From Neobacillus novalis NBRC 102450 (GTDB lineage Bacteria; Bacillota; Bacilli; Bacillales; Cytobacillaceae), in the NCBI RefSeq assembly GCF_001591805.1, contig NZ_BCVP01000009.1, positions 1 through 64,000 on the forward strand: a stretch of DNA of 64,000 bases, given 5' to 3'. Positions 43,787 through 52,219 of the stretch are shown here, in pieces. Numbering within the stretch: the stretch's first letter is position 1; each line of letters starts with the position of its first letter. Made by a program: the position numbers and the translations under genes. The notes below the pieces were generated by a model. That model searched no databases. It was not told where the DNA came from and saw only the letters and a program-made list of their open reading frames with translations.

Positions 43787-44897
43787 GCTTTACAAAATTT
43801 ATAAACAAAAAAGCATTTATATCCTATTTGCTTTGCTCATAGCGATTATTAGTACTGGCGGTTGGATTGACCGCAGTAGCGAGAAGGTTATTTACCAGGG
43901 ATATCAGAAATGGGAAGGGAAATTAACTGCTGAAAAAATCAATAAATTAGATAGAATAAGAGAGGATGGAAATAAAAAATCGGATACTGGACAAGAGTTT
44001 ACCTTTAAAGAGCACCTTTTGTACAGTATTTCCATGGTTATTTTTCAACAAACAAATTTTACAGAGGAGCGGAACAAGGAAATTACACAGTTGAAGGAAA
44101 AAATCCAGCAAACACCGCTCAGTTATAAAAAGAGACAGGATGAGTTGAAAAAAGACATGCTTTCAAGCATTGATACCTCTGATTTTTATTATCCAAAAGG
44201 GCCAGCAATAATGTTGGACATGATTTATACATTTGGATTTGTGATAACGGCTTTTATGACGATTATCGGAATTGGGCCGATTTTTTCAAAGGAATACAGT
44301 TCGGGAATGGATCAGTTTTTACTAAGTTCAAAATATGGACGTTCAAAAGCGGTAACTGCCAAAATACTAGCTTCTCTGTTGTTCATTCTATCAGTCATCG
44401 CTATGTGGAGCCTATATAGCGTTGCAAGGTCTGCCTATTCATTTGGCCTGCATGGCTGGAAATCTTCTATTCAATCGGTTATCCAATTTCTTGAGTCTCC
44501 ATATCCATTTTCATTGTCGAGTGCCTTTACATTGATGATGATGATTCATGTGATTGCCGCCCTCGCCTTTGGGGTATTGGTGGTATTTATTTCGGCGGTG
44601 AGCAAAAAGGTTATCGTTTCGGTGCTTACAAGCGGAGTAATTTTTGGCCTTCCTCTCGTATTGGATACCGTGCTTGATTATGGAGGGACGAAAAAAGTTT
44701 GGGTTGACCGGTTCATATCCTTTTCCATCTATCAATTTATGAAAGTAAAAGAATTATTTGTAGGCTTTCGAACGTATAACTTTTTCGGATACCCTGTACT
44801 ACAGCCGATTTTAGCTGTAATCCTCTCGTTTTTAACGATTATTTTATTTTGGTTTATAACCCAATGGATTATGAAGAAAAAACAAATTACAGTATAA
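43764..44897 (+). CDS. ABC-2 type transporter permease
   Basis: A 377-aa membrane protein. One N-terminal helix (about 17-33) is followed by a large extracytoplasmic loop (about 50-155) and five more helices with FGFVITAFMTIIGIGPIFSKE, the pattern of ABC-2 permeases. GAGGAGG precedes the ATG and the gene overlaps the ATPase gene by 23 bases. It ends the sigma/ABC operon. Substrate unknown; antimicrobial peptide or lipid export would fit relatives. Confidence 0.88.
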   Translation: MLGLLKFELYKIYKQKSIYILFALLIAIISTGGWIDRSSEKVIYQGYQKWEGKLTAEKINKLDRIREDGNKKSDTGQEFTFKEHLLYSISMVIFQQTNFTEERNKEITQLKEKIQQTPLSYKKRQDELKKDMLSSIDTSDFYYPKGPAIMLDMIYTFGFVITAFMTIIGIGPIFSKEYSSGMDQFLLSSKYGRSKAVTAKILASLLFILSVIAMWSLYSVARSAYSFGLHGWKSSIQSVIQFLESPYPFSLSSAFTLMMMIHVIAALAFGVLVVFISAVSKKVIVSVLTSGVIFGLPLVLDTVLDYGGTKKVWVDRFISFSIYQFMKVKELFVGFRTYNFFGYPVLQPILAVILSFLTIILFWFITQWIMKKKQITV

Positions 44898-44997
44898 AGC
44901 CCCTGATACTAAAATCAATCGCGTTGTCATTCCTTTTTTCTTGGACTTTTCCATTCGAGAGTTTAAGGTATAATGATGTTAAAATATATTCAATGTT

Positions 44998-45018
44998 GGT
45001 TATAACGACTTAGTTATA
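44998..45018. promoter_or_regulatory. Palindrome TATAAC-N6-GTTATA upstream of the GntR gene
   Basis: TATAAC (45001-45006) and GTTATA (45013-45018), about 27 bases downstream of a TATAAT (44969-44974) and 40 bases before the GntR start. A plausible autoregulatory GntR operator. Confidence 0.55.
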
Positions 45019-45057
45019 GAGACCATTTTTGAAAACATAAAATAGGTGTGAGAAAGT

Positions 45058-45798
45058 ATGAATTTCAATCAAGAGGATTTGACTAAATCAAAAAAGCCCT
45101 TATACATTATTGTTTACGATAAGCTTTTTAAGCTGATTATGGAGGGGACATTTCCTCCAGATAGCAGGCTGCCAACAGAACCCGAACTTGCTAAAAAGTT
45201 GGGGGTAAGCAGAATGACGCTGAGACAGGCTTTGGCTCTTTTGCAAGATGATGGATTGGTCAGAAATGTCCATGGGAAAGGGAATTTTATTACAAAGTCG
45301 CATCAAAACCATCAAACAGTTGGCCTTGAGAAAGTAGGAAACCCGCTTTATAAATGTCATTCGGAAACGATTGATGAAGTAGAACTTAATTTCAGGATTG
45401 ATCTTGTCAGTGATTATGCTGAGGAAGTATTAAAGAAAAAAATGGCGGCCGTGGTGGCATTGGAACGATGGTATAAAAGTGGGGATAAAGTGGTCGCCTA
45501 TGCTCTTACTATGATGGCAGTTGAAACTGTAACAGAATTAAATCTAGACCTTCAAAATAAAGAAGAGTTATTAACAATGCTTGAAGAAAAAGTATATGAT
45601 CTTGCTAATTCGTCAACCATTGAAATCAAACGTTCCATTGCCGTGAATAAAACGTTACAAAAATATCAACTTTTCAAGGGAGAAGAATGCGATTTGATTC
45701 TGGAAAGCGTCTATATTAGCGACCAATATCCCGTGGTTTATAACAAATACTATATCCCTAAAGAGTTCAGTCAAATCAGAATTAATGCTGCTAAATAA
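45058..45798 (+). CDS. GntR/HutC family transcriptional regulator with UTRA domain
   Basis: A 246-aa regulator. The winged HTH (about 10-80) shows LPTEPELAKKLGVSRMTLRQAL and VRNVHGKGNFI, and the UTRA ligand domain covers about 95-240 (AVVALERWYKSGDKVVAYALT, LILESVYISDQYPVVYNKYY). HutC-type regulators sense small sugar or nucleoside-like effectors. A palindrome lies before the gene and a larger one before deoD, so it probably controls itself and the downstream nucleoside genes. Confidence 0.92.
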   Translation: MNFNQEDLTKSKKPLYIIVYDKLFKLIMEGTFPPDSRLPTEPELAKKLGVSRMTLRQALALLQDDGLVRNVHGKGNFITKSHQNHQTVGLEKVGNPLYKCHSETIDEVELNFRIDLVSDYAEEVLKKKMAAVVALERWYKSGDKVVAYALTMMAVETVTELNLDLQNKEELLTMLEEKVYDLANSSTIEIKRSIAVNKTLQKYQLFKGEECDLILESVYISDQYPVVYNKYYIPKEFSQIRINAAK

Positions 45799-45810
45799 AT
45801 TGAACCAGTC

Positions 45811-45848
45811 AAACAGTGCCATTTCCTAAAAGCACTGTTTTTTTTGTT
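45811..45848 (+). terminator. Terminator of the GntR gene
   Basis: AAACAGTGC (45811-45819) and GCACTGTTT (45832-45840) followed by a long T run. Confidence 0.9.
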
Positions 45849-45914
45849 TCAAAAAAAAGAAAAAACTAACAAAAATAACTTGTTGTTAACTGAACTTTTG
45901 TGTGTTATTATTTT

Positions 45915-45947
45915 GTTGTATAAATAGTAGACAACTTTTTATACAAC
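45915..45947. promoter_or_regulatory. Large palindrome upstream of deoD, candidate GntR operator
   Basis: Perfect 10-bp arms GTTGTATAAA (45915-45924) and TTTATACAAC (45938-45947) with a 13-bp centre that itself contains ACAAC. It lies about 95 bases before deoD. Confidence 0.65.
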
Positions 45948-46042
45948 TATACAGCATTGTTAAGTATTCCGTTATTTTTTTTTGTAGTAATTGAAAGCGG
46001 AAACAAGTTTAAAATCTATTTAATCAAAAGGAGAGATTGATC

Positions 46043-46762
46043 ATGAGTATATCGGAATTAAGAGAAACACCTCATATTAAACCTAATGGAGTAGAGATTG
46101 CCGAAACAATTCTATTACCGGGAGATCCATTGCGGGCAAAATTTATCGCAGAAACCTATTTGGAAGATGTGGTTCAGTTCAATGATGTCCGTAATATGTA
46201 TGGTTACACGGGTACATTCAAAGGTAAAAGAATTTCTGTCATGGGAACGGGCATGGGGACACCAAGTATGAGTTTGTATTCATGGGAGCTCATTCATATA
46301 TTTGGCGTGAAAAATTTAATTCGCATTGGGTCATGTGGCGCGATTCAAGATCAATTGAACTTGTATGATATCGTCTTTGCCATGGGAGCATCAACTGATT
46401 CTAACTATGTACAGCAATACAATCTTCCTGGCCAGTATTCGAATATTGCTTCGTTTTCACTATTAGAAAAAGCGAAGAAAGTGGCGGACGAAAAAGGCCT
46501 TCCTGTTCATGTTGGCAATGTGCTTTCGAGTGATTTCTTTTATAATGCCGATCAAACAGCATTGGAAAAATGGAGTAAGATGGGCATTTTATGTGCCGAA
46601 ATGGAAACAGCTGGACTTTATATGAATGCTGCTCATGCCGGAGTAAATGCATTGACCATTCTAACAGTAAGTGATCATATTTTTAGACATGAACAAACAA
46701 CAACGGAAGAAAGACAAACTGCGTTTACAAATATGATGGAAATTGCCTTGGAGCTTGCTTAG
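46043..46762 (+). CDS. deoD: Purine-nucleoside phosphorylase, DeoD type
   Basis: A 239-aa hexameric-type phosphorylase that cleaves purine (deoxy)ribonucleosides with phosphate to base and (deoxy)ribose-1-phosphate. Diagnostic stretches are LLPGDPLRAKFIAE near the N-terminus, VMGTGMGTPSMSLYS, IRIGSCGAIQ and EMETAGLYMNAA. AAAGGAGAG precedes the ATG at 46043. It lies between a GntR regulator and an MFS transporter, which suggests uptake or efflux and salvage of nucleosides under one regulator. Confidence 0.93.
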   Translation: MSISELRETPHIKPNGVEIAETILLPGDPLRAKFIAETYLEDVVQFNDVRNMYGYTGTFKGKRISVMGTGMGTPSMSLYSWELIHIFGVKNLIRIGSCGAIQDQLNLYDIVFAMGASTDSNYVQQYNLPGQYSNIASFSLLEKAKKVADEKGLPVHVGNVLSSDFFYNADQTALEKWSKMGILCAEMETAGLYMNAAHAGVNALTILTVSDHIFRHEQTTTEERQTAFTNMMEIALELA

Positions 46763-46998
46763 GTAAATCACATCTTTGTATGGAAAAGAGGAAGAGCGGC
46801 GCAAAGGTAAATCACTATTACCAATTATTATGTTTATACTTTCGGTAAGTGAAGCCTAGCCCTGCTCACACCGCCTTTATTAGCTGACTGCGGTTAGTTC
46901 TCTTTATTTATTTTCCATGATAGATGGTGGCGTGGAACGCAATATTAGTTTTATATGGAATCTTAGAACTGTGGCAATGGAGAGGGGAAGTGTAGCAG

Positions 46999-48375
46999 AT
47001 GGCTACCTTTAGTATGAATGAGGCAGAAGCACAAGACGTTACGATAAAAAAGGCTGTCCCGGTTTTATTATTTTTGTTTGTTTTATGCTTGGTAATCGAC
47101 AATTCATTTAAAATTATTTCTGTAGATATGGCTAAAGACTTTGGCATTTCTGCGACAACAGTTAGTTGGCAATCCACTTTGGCTGGTCTTGTCATTGGCA
47201 TTGGAGCCGTCGTCTATGCTGCTTTGGCTGACTCCATCAGTATTAGAAGACTTTTGAGCATAGGTATCATCTTAATTTGTGCCGGTTCATTAATGGGCTA
47301 TCTGTTTCAACATTCATTTACGCTTGTGGTAATAGCACGTATCATCCAAACAGCTGGGCTGGCTTCAGCAGAAACATTATACGTAATTTATGTTACGAAA
47401 CATTTACCGCAAAATGAACAGAAGAAATTTTTGGGATTCAGTACGAGCAGTTACGCCCTATCGCTTGTTATTGGTTCATTGGCAGGCGGGTTTATTTCGA
47501 CGTATTTACATTGGACAAGTCTATTTTTAGTAGCCCTTATCACTATCGTTCTTCTTCCTTTTATCTTAAAATATCTTCCGAAGGAAAACGGAAAAGGCGG
47601 ATATGTTGATGTTATTGGCTTGTTCCTTGTTGGTGTCATCGCTGCGTTTCTAATGTTGTATATTTCAAACTTCAATTGGCTTTATTTACTAGTGTTTATT
47701 GTGGCAATATTGCTATTCCTTGCTTATATCAGCAAGAATTCAAAGTCATTTATAGATATTGCCTTCTTTAAAAACAAGCGTTTTGTATCAATTCTTGCTG
47801 TAGCTTTTGTCATTTACTCAGTTCAATTAGCGTATATTTTCCTGTTTCCATTTTTGCTTGAAAACATTTATGGCTTGAAGCTGGATACGATTTCGTTATT
47901 ATTAATTCCTGCCTATGTTTTATCAGCAACTGTTGGAGCACTTTCGGGAAAAATTGCACAATTTCTCGGAAGTAAGCAATCTATTATTTTTGCCATGGCT
48001 GGCATTACTGTTAGTGTATTATTAGGTGGCTTTTTTGTCCAAAGCTCGGTGGTTGTGTTCGTAATTTCGATGATTTTATTCTCCAGTTCATTTGCACTCA
48101 TGTATGCACCGATGATCGATTCATGTGTAAGTACAATTTCGAAGGAACATTCCGGTACAGCGGTTGGATTTTATAATCTTGTTTTGAATGTTGCTGCATC
48201 GATCGGGATTGCCTATACAGCTGCGATGATGGATTCATCCTCTATGAAAAACAATTTTTTGGGATATATTCATCTTGCAAATGCATCTTTATATAGCAAT
48301 ATCCTTTTAATTCTATCATTAATCTCAGTTTTTAGTTTAGTTGTTTACTGGGGATTAGTTGGACGAAAGAAATAG
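46999..48375 (+). CDS. MFS transporter, 14-helix DHA2-type
   Basis: A 458-aa membrane protein with about 14 hydrophobic helices and the MFS motif region SISIRRLLSIGIILI between helices 2 and 3. The long length and pattern fit the DHA2 drug:proton antiporter branch. AGAGGGGAAG lies upstream of the ATG. The 236-bp gap from deoD contains no obvious terminator, so co-transcription is possible. A nucleoside-analogue or base efflux role is conceivable from context but unproven. Confidence 0.88.
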   Translation: MATFSMNEAEAQDVTIKKAVPVLLFLFVLCLVIDNSFKIISVDMAKDFGISATTVSWQSTLAGLVIGIGAVVYAALADSISIRRLLSIGIILICAGSLMGYLFQHSFTLVVIARIIQTAGLASAETLYVIYVTKHLPQNEQKKFLGFSTSSYALSLVIGSLAGGFISTYLHWTSLFLVALITIVLLPFILKYLPKENGKGGYVDVIGLFLVGVIAAFLMLYISNFNWLYLLVFIVAILLFLAYISKNSKSFIDIAFFKNKRFVSILAVAFVIYSVQLAYIFLFPFLLENIYGLKLDTISLLLIPAYVLSATVGALSGKIAQFLGSKQSIIFAMAGITVSVLLGGFFVQSSVVVFVISMILFSSSFALMYAPMIDSCVSTISKEHSGTAVGFYNLVLNVAASIGIAYTAAMMDSSSMKNNFLGYIHLANASLYSNILLILSLISVFSLVVYWGLVGRKK

Positions 48376-48405
48376 GATAAAAACTTTATATGTTGTTGTT
48401 CAATC

Positions 48406-48441
48406 AGAACTCTGAGACGAAAAGTCTAGGGTTCTTTTTTT
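48406..48441 (+). terminator. Terminator after the MFS gene
   Basis: AGAACTCTGAGAC and GTCTAGGGTTCT form an imperfect stem with GAAAA loop, followed by a run of T. Confidence 0.75.
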
Positions 48442-48596
48442 GCCGGATAATCAAACTGGTGTTACTATCCTTAAATGGCTCTGACAAACATTTTTTTAAT
48501 GTAGTATAATAGTAGAAATATTATGATTTTTAGCTAGAATCTATTACCAGTAACAGCTAAAATGAGAACAAGCTTTTTGTGGAAGGTGGAAAGCGG

Positions 48597-49064
48597 ATGC
48601 AACTTTATTTTTACAACGATGGGTTTAGAAATGCGATTGAACAATATACATTAACAGCGGAACAACTTCGTTTTACAGGGCCACCAGTTAACAGCGTGAA
48701 GCTCTCTAATGAAGATTCAAATCGGGATTCAATCTTAGCTATCGAGGAGGATGAACTGGTTACATTTTTCGTTCTCCATCGAAATGAGGGAGTAAAACCG
48801 TATTCAAATAATTATAGCGCTATTTTGTTAAGGGCTTTTTCAACAGATTTTCGTCATCAAGGTAAAGGGTTTGCCCACCAAGCATTAATGTTATTGCCCG
48901 ATTTTGTTAAGGAGCATTATCGAGGAATAAATGAAATTGTATTAGCTGTAAACCTTCAAAATGATGCAGCACAAAGCTTATATCAAAAATGTGGATATGT
49001 CGATGAGGGTGAACGAAGGATGGGAGAAAAAGGCGAGCTTATCATAATGAGTTACTATTTATAA
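48597..49064 (+). CDS. GNAT family N-acetyltransferase
   Basis: A 155-aa single-domain GNAT protein. The acetyl-CoA loop region is FSTDFRHQGKGFAHQALM and the C-terminal motif is VNLQNDAAQSLYQKCGYVDEG. The ATG at 48597 follows GGAAGGTGG and is preferred over an upstream GTG at 48579. Monocistronic. Substrate unknown. Confidence 0.87.
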   Translation: MQLYFYNDGFRNAIEQYTLTAEQLRFTGPPVNSVKLSNEDSNRDSILAIEEDELVTFFVLHRNEGVKPYSNNYSAILLRAFSTDFRHQGKGFAHQALMLLPDFVKEHYRGINEIVLAVNLQNDAAQSLYQKCGYVDEGERRMGEKGELIIMSYYL

Positions 49065-49220
49065 TCTTTGCTGAAGACTTGCTATAGGGTAGCTTGGGTA
49101 CCGAATTTTAAGAAGAGACAAATAAGAATGGTTCAAAAACCACCCATTTGGCTGGGACAACGAACAATTCAAATTACAATTCGATTAGATACATATAACA
49201 CTAGATAGGGAGATTTGTTG

Positions 49221-49838
49221 ATGTTAGCTTCATTTATTCATGGATTAATTCTTGCATTTGGACTCATTCTTCCTCTTGGGGTTCAGAATGTTTTTGTTTT
49301 TAATCAAGGGGCATTACAACCACGGTTTTTAAAAGCGTTACCTGTTGTGATTACCGCTGCATTGTGTGATACCCTTTTGATCTTGGTGGCTGTTTTAGGG
49401 GTTTCCTTCATCATTCTCGGTTCATTTTGGATTAAGACGATTTTGATTGTGGGCGGGGGCATCTTTTTAATCTATATGGGCTGGATTTCTTGGAATAGTA
49501 AACCAAGTAAGGATAAAGAAGAAGTGGCAAAGAAGTTTTCTTTTAAAAAACAAGTATTGTTTGCTGCGTCAGTTTCCTTGCTGAACCCTCATGCAATCAT
49601 GGACACGATAGGGGTCATTGGGACAAGTTCGTTGAAATACCAAGGGGAAGAAAAAGTCATATTTGCGGTTACCTGTATTTTGGTTTCCTGGCTCTGGTTT
49701 TTGGGGCTTGCCCTAGTAGGTCGGATAAGTGGAAAATTGGATCAATCCGGGAGATTTATGTTGGTATTGAATAAACTATCTGCCTTAGTTATGTGGGGAG
49801 CGGCTATTTACCTTGTATTTTCTTTATTTAAAAATTAG
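49221..49838 (+). CDS. LysE/ArgO family amino acid exporter
   Basis: A 205-aa protein with about six hydrophobic helices. The N-terminal LILPLGVQNVFVFNQGA is the hallmark of the LysE/ArgO branch, which exports lysine, arginine or related basic amino acids. ATAGGGAGA precedes the ATG at 49221. Monocistronic. Confidence 0.92.
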   Translation: MLASFIHGLILAFGLILPLGVQNVFVFNQGALQPRFLKALPVVITAALCDTLLILVAVLGVSFIILGSFWIKTILIVGGGIFLIYMGWISWNSKPSKDKEEVAKKFSFKKQVLFAASVSLLNPHAIMDTIGVIGTSSLKYQGEEKVIFAVTCILVSWLWFLGLALVGRISGKLDQSGRFMLVLNKLSALVMWGAAIYLVFSLFKN

Positions 49839-49883
49839 GACGACGAAAGGAATTTTTGTAATTTAGAAAAAGGGGGAGACATT

Positions 49884-50041
49884 TTGGAAGATATTCAAAT
49901 GGTAGAACTAGATACTAAAATCTTAGAAGGAATGGGTAGTTATTGTCTTCGAAGCAAAGTGGGTTAAGCGTTTGTATTGGGTGATTTTTTGGATTATTTT
50001 AGGAGCAATTTTATGTATTGGAGCAACAATCCAGAGCTATT
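49884..50041 (+). pseudogene. Probable decayed small membrane protein gene
   Basis: A TTG at 49884 has AAAGGGGGAG at ideal spacing and opens 27 codons (MEDIQMVELDTKILEGMG...). In the next frame the sequence continues as EAKWVKRLYWVIF and IILGAILCIGATIQSYL, a clean membrane helix, up to a TAA at 50039-50041. One frameshift would join them into a protein of about 50 residues. I cannot exclude that only the short frame is used. Confidence 0.4.
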
Positions 50042-50206
50042 TGTAAGCCAATCCGCTAACCAAACGATATCAGAAGCGGAAAAAGCAATGGGGAAAATTC
50101 GCTCCGAAAAATTAAAAAGAATCGCTGAAATGATTAACGGGTTCCGTTTCCTATCGCAAAACGTAAATTTACAGTTGAAATTGTATAGTAAAATGTATAT
50201 CAAATT

Positions 50207-50236
50207 GCACCACAATCTGTGCTGTGGTGCTTTCTG
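50207..50236 (+). terminator. Hairpin GCACCACA/TGTGGTGC
   Basis: 8-bp perfect arms (50207-50214, 50223-50230) followed by TTTCTGTTTG. A second hairpin AATAGCTCA/TGAGCTATT follows at about 50250-50274. Confidence 0.55.
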
Positions 50237-50349
50237 TTTGCAATAATAAAATAGCTCAGTTACATATGAGCTATTCCTTTACGGATTCTCTTTTGGGATG
50301 TTTCTCCACAAAAGCTGAATTACTTAACTTAAAGCACGTTTTTTATCTT

Positions 50350-51039
50350 TTAATCTGTCATATATTTGTTAACTAATCCATAACATCTTTCTTTTGTTGA
50401 TTCGTATAAGGATATATACATTGCAACATTTTCAAAAGTTCCCCCGTTATACTTTAGTCTTTCATCGTTTGCTTTTTTTTCTTTCTGTTCTATCCATTTA
50501 ATTTGTTCAGTTTTTAAATCCTTCATTGTCTCTGGAGATAACTCTTTTTTTAGTAAGGCATAAATCTCATTTAATTCATTGTCATACATTTCGTAAGAAA
50601 TCCCATAATAGTTTTTCATTGCATTTGTTACGCCTTTATCTGAATCCTTCTTTTCTGGTAAAGCATCCAGTTCTTTTTGGATGTTGTCTAATCTTTCTAG
50701 GAACACGTTTCTTCTTCCCTTAATTTTGGTTTCAGCATTTGTTGTATTTTCTTCCTGAATATTTTCATTTTCCTTTATTTTATTTGTTGTATCTATCGAA
50801 ACTTTTTTGCCGATTGATGTTCCATCTGAATGATTATTACTGCTATTATCGGATTTCGCTGTACTATCGGTGGATGAATCATTTGATTCAGAAGAACCAT
50901 CTGTACTTTGAGATATATGATCAGAACCTGAATCATTATTGATTGATGCAGCATCTTCAGATGAATTGCTACAAGCAGACATTCCGACTAATAAAACAGC
51001 TAATAAAGCCACAACGATAAAAATGTTACTTTTCTTCAC
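50350..51039 (-). CDS. Lipoprotein with LprI-like (DUF1311) domain
   Basis: A 229-aa exported lipoprotein (signal VALLAVLLVGMSAC). A Ser/Asp/Asn-rich spacer covers about 25-95, then an alpha-helical domain with NELNEIYALLKKELSPETMK, EQIKWIEQKEKKANDE and a late YESTKERCYGLVNKY, resembling the lysozyme-inhibitor LprI/DUF1311 family. GTG 51039 is preferred because TTGGAGATG lies 7 bases upstream. A low-complexity spacer is typical of wall-traversing lipoproteins. Role unknown; lysozyme inhibition is only suggested by family name. Confidence 0.82.
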   Translation of the reverse strand: MKKSNIFIVVALLAVLLVGMSACSNSSEDAASINNDSGSDHISQSTDGSSESNDSSTDSTAKSDNSSNNHSDGTSIGKKVSIDTTNKIKENENIQEENTTNAETKIKGRRNVFLERLDNIQKELDALPEKKDSDKGVTNAMKNYYGISYEMYDNELNEIYALLKKELSPETMKDLKTEQIKWIEQKEKKANDERLKYNGGTFENVAMYISLYESTKERCYGLVNKYMTD

Positions 51040-51243
51040 TTTTACATCTCCAATCATTTCTTGTAATAAATATCTCGCACTATATTAACATTTTAACATA
51101 AATTTTCCACTTTCCTTTAATAGAAAAAGTCCGCTAATATCCAGCAAGCTATCTTAAGTAAATAAGTTTAACTCAACGCAAATTCTTGAGGGAAGGATCT
51201 AATCGAAACCAGAGCATTAAAAGAAGGACTAATAAAAGAAAGG

Positions 51244-51280
51244 AAAAAATAAGCCAACATAGTTGTAAGGCTTATTTTTT
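51244..51280 (-). terminator. Terminator at the end of the minus-strand block
   Basis: AAAAAATAAGCC (51244-51255) and GGCTTATTTTTT (51269-51280), 12 bp. The arm overlaps the last codons and stop of the gene ending at 51272. Confidence 0.85.
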
Positions 51281-52186
51281 CCAAGTTCTTTTTAATAAAA
51301 ATGGCGCCGTGCAAATTACTCCAATTATGTATAGACCAGCTGAAATATAAGCAGGTAATAAGTGAACAAAATCAGTATAGCCAATAATAAAATGTGTGAT
51401 AATCCCGGATAAAAATGCTGGAATGGCACCGATTGTGAATGTCCACCAGATCCATCTTTCTCCTTCGCGCATTCCCCATAAGGCAAGCATTAATACGAGT
51501 AGGCCCACACTTAGCAGGGCACTGCCAAACCCGGCCCGGTCATGTGCAATCACAGGGATTAATCGTTCATTAAATTCACTTAGCGCTTCCGGAGTAAGAC
51601 ATAAATAAGTAAGATCGGTTGGAACAAATATAGTTGATGCACCAACGACTGAGATTACAATTCCGCCAATCATTAAAGCAAACCCTAAAAGGATAAACGA
51701 TAATTGCCCAATTAAGCTCAACTTCCAATCTTTATGATTGAAAAGGTTGATGCTTGATGGTGCTGCTTTCGCATTTTTGGATTTTGTATATCCAAAAATA
51801 AATAACGGTAATAAAATAAGCCAAAACAATCCATGGAGCCAATCGAAATAACCATAGCCGATAAATAATAAAATTCCAAGGAAACCAATCATCCCTGCGA
51901 TATTGACTGCTTTTCGTGCCCAATGAAGGCCATACCTGATTCCGTGCCTCGAAAGCTGCATATAGATGATTCCACCTGAAATCATCGTCCCTGAAAGAGT
52001 CATCCGATCATGCGCCATAAAGTATAGAATGGCAGGGTTGAAATCTAAGATATCTGTTCTCATTATCCCTAAAAAGGATTCATCATAAGGAAGGATAATG
52101 GCGGTCATACTAAAAAACAATGCGATGAACCCAGCCACAGTAATGGCCAAACCAAACAGCCAATACCAAAGCCATCCTTTAGTCAT
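51272..52186 (-). CDS. Multi-pass membrane protein with internal duplication (AHDR motif)
   Basis: A 304-aa protein with about eight hydrophobic helices arranged as two similar halves. Each half has a first helix, an extracytoplasmic stretch with a P-x-D element, the motif AHDR (FMAHDRMTLSG in half one, VIAHDRAGFGS in half two), a Gly/Leu-rich helix and a GY-x-D-[WF]-x-H element. No family name comes to mind. It starts 34 bases after the dihydroorotate-dehydrogenase-like gene and has CGAAGGA upstream of ATG 52186, so both are probably one operon. A cofactor- or quinone-binding membrane partner is conceivable. Confidence 0.8.
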   Translation of the reverse strand: MTKGWLWYWLFGLAITVAGFIALFFSMTAIILPYDESFLGIMRTDILDFNPAILYFMAHDRMTLSGTMISGGIIYMQLSRHGIRYGLHWARKAVNIAGMIGFLGILLFIGYGYFDWLHGLFWLILLPLFIFGYTKSKNAKAAPSSINLFNHKDWKLSLIGQLSFILLGFALMIGGIVISVVGASTIFVPTDLTYLCLTPEALSEFNERLIPVIAHDRAGFGSALLSVGLLVLMLALWGMREGERWIWWTFTIGAIPAFLSGIITHFIIGYTDFVHLLPAYISAGLYIIGVICTAPFLLKRTWKK

Positions 52187-52219
52187 CACGGGTTCCTTCG
52201 GGAGTCTGTTGCTGTATGC

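Noticed and set aside
49977..50246. 89-codon frame after the LysE gene
   Set aside because: No ribosome site at its start and no recognisable domain; it overlaps the helix-coding neighbouring frame of a likely decayed gene and a terminator-like hairpin.
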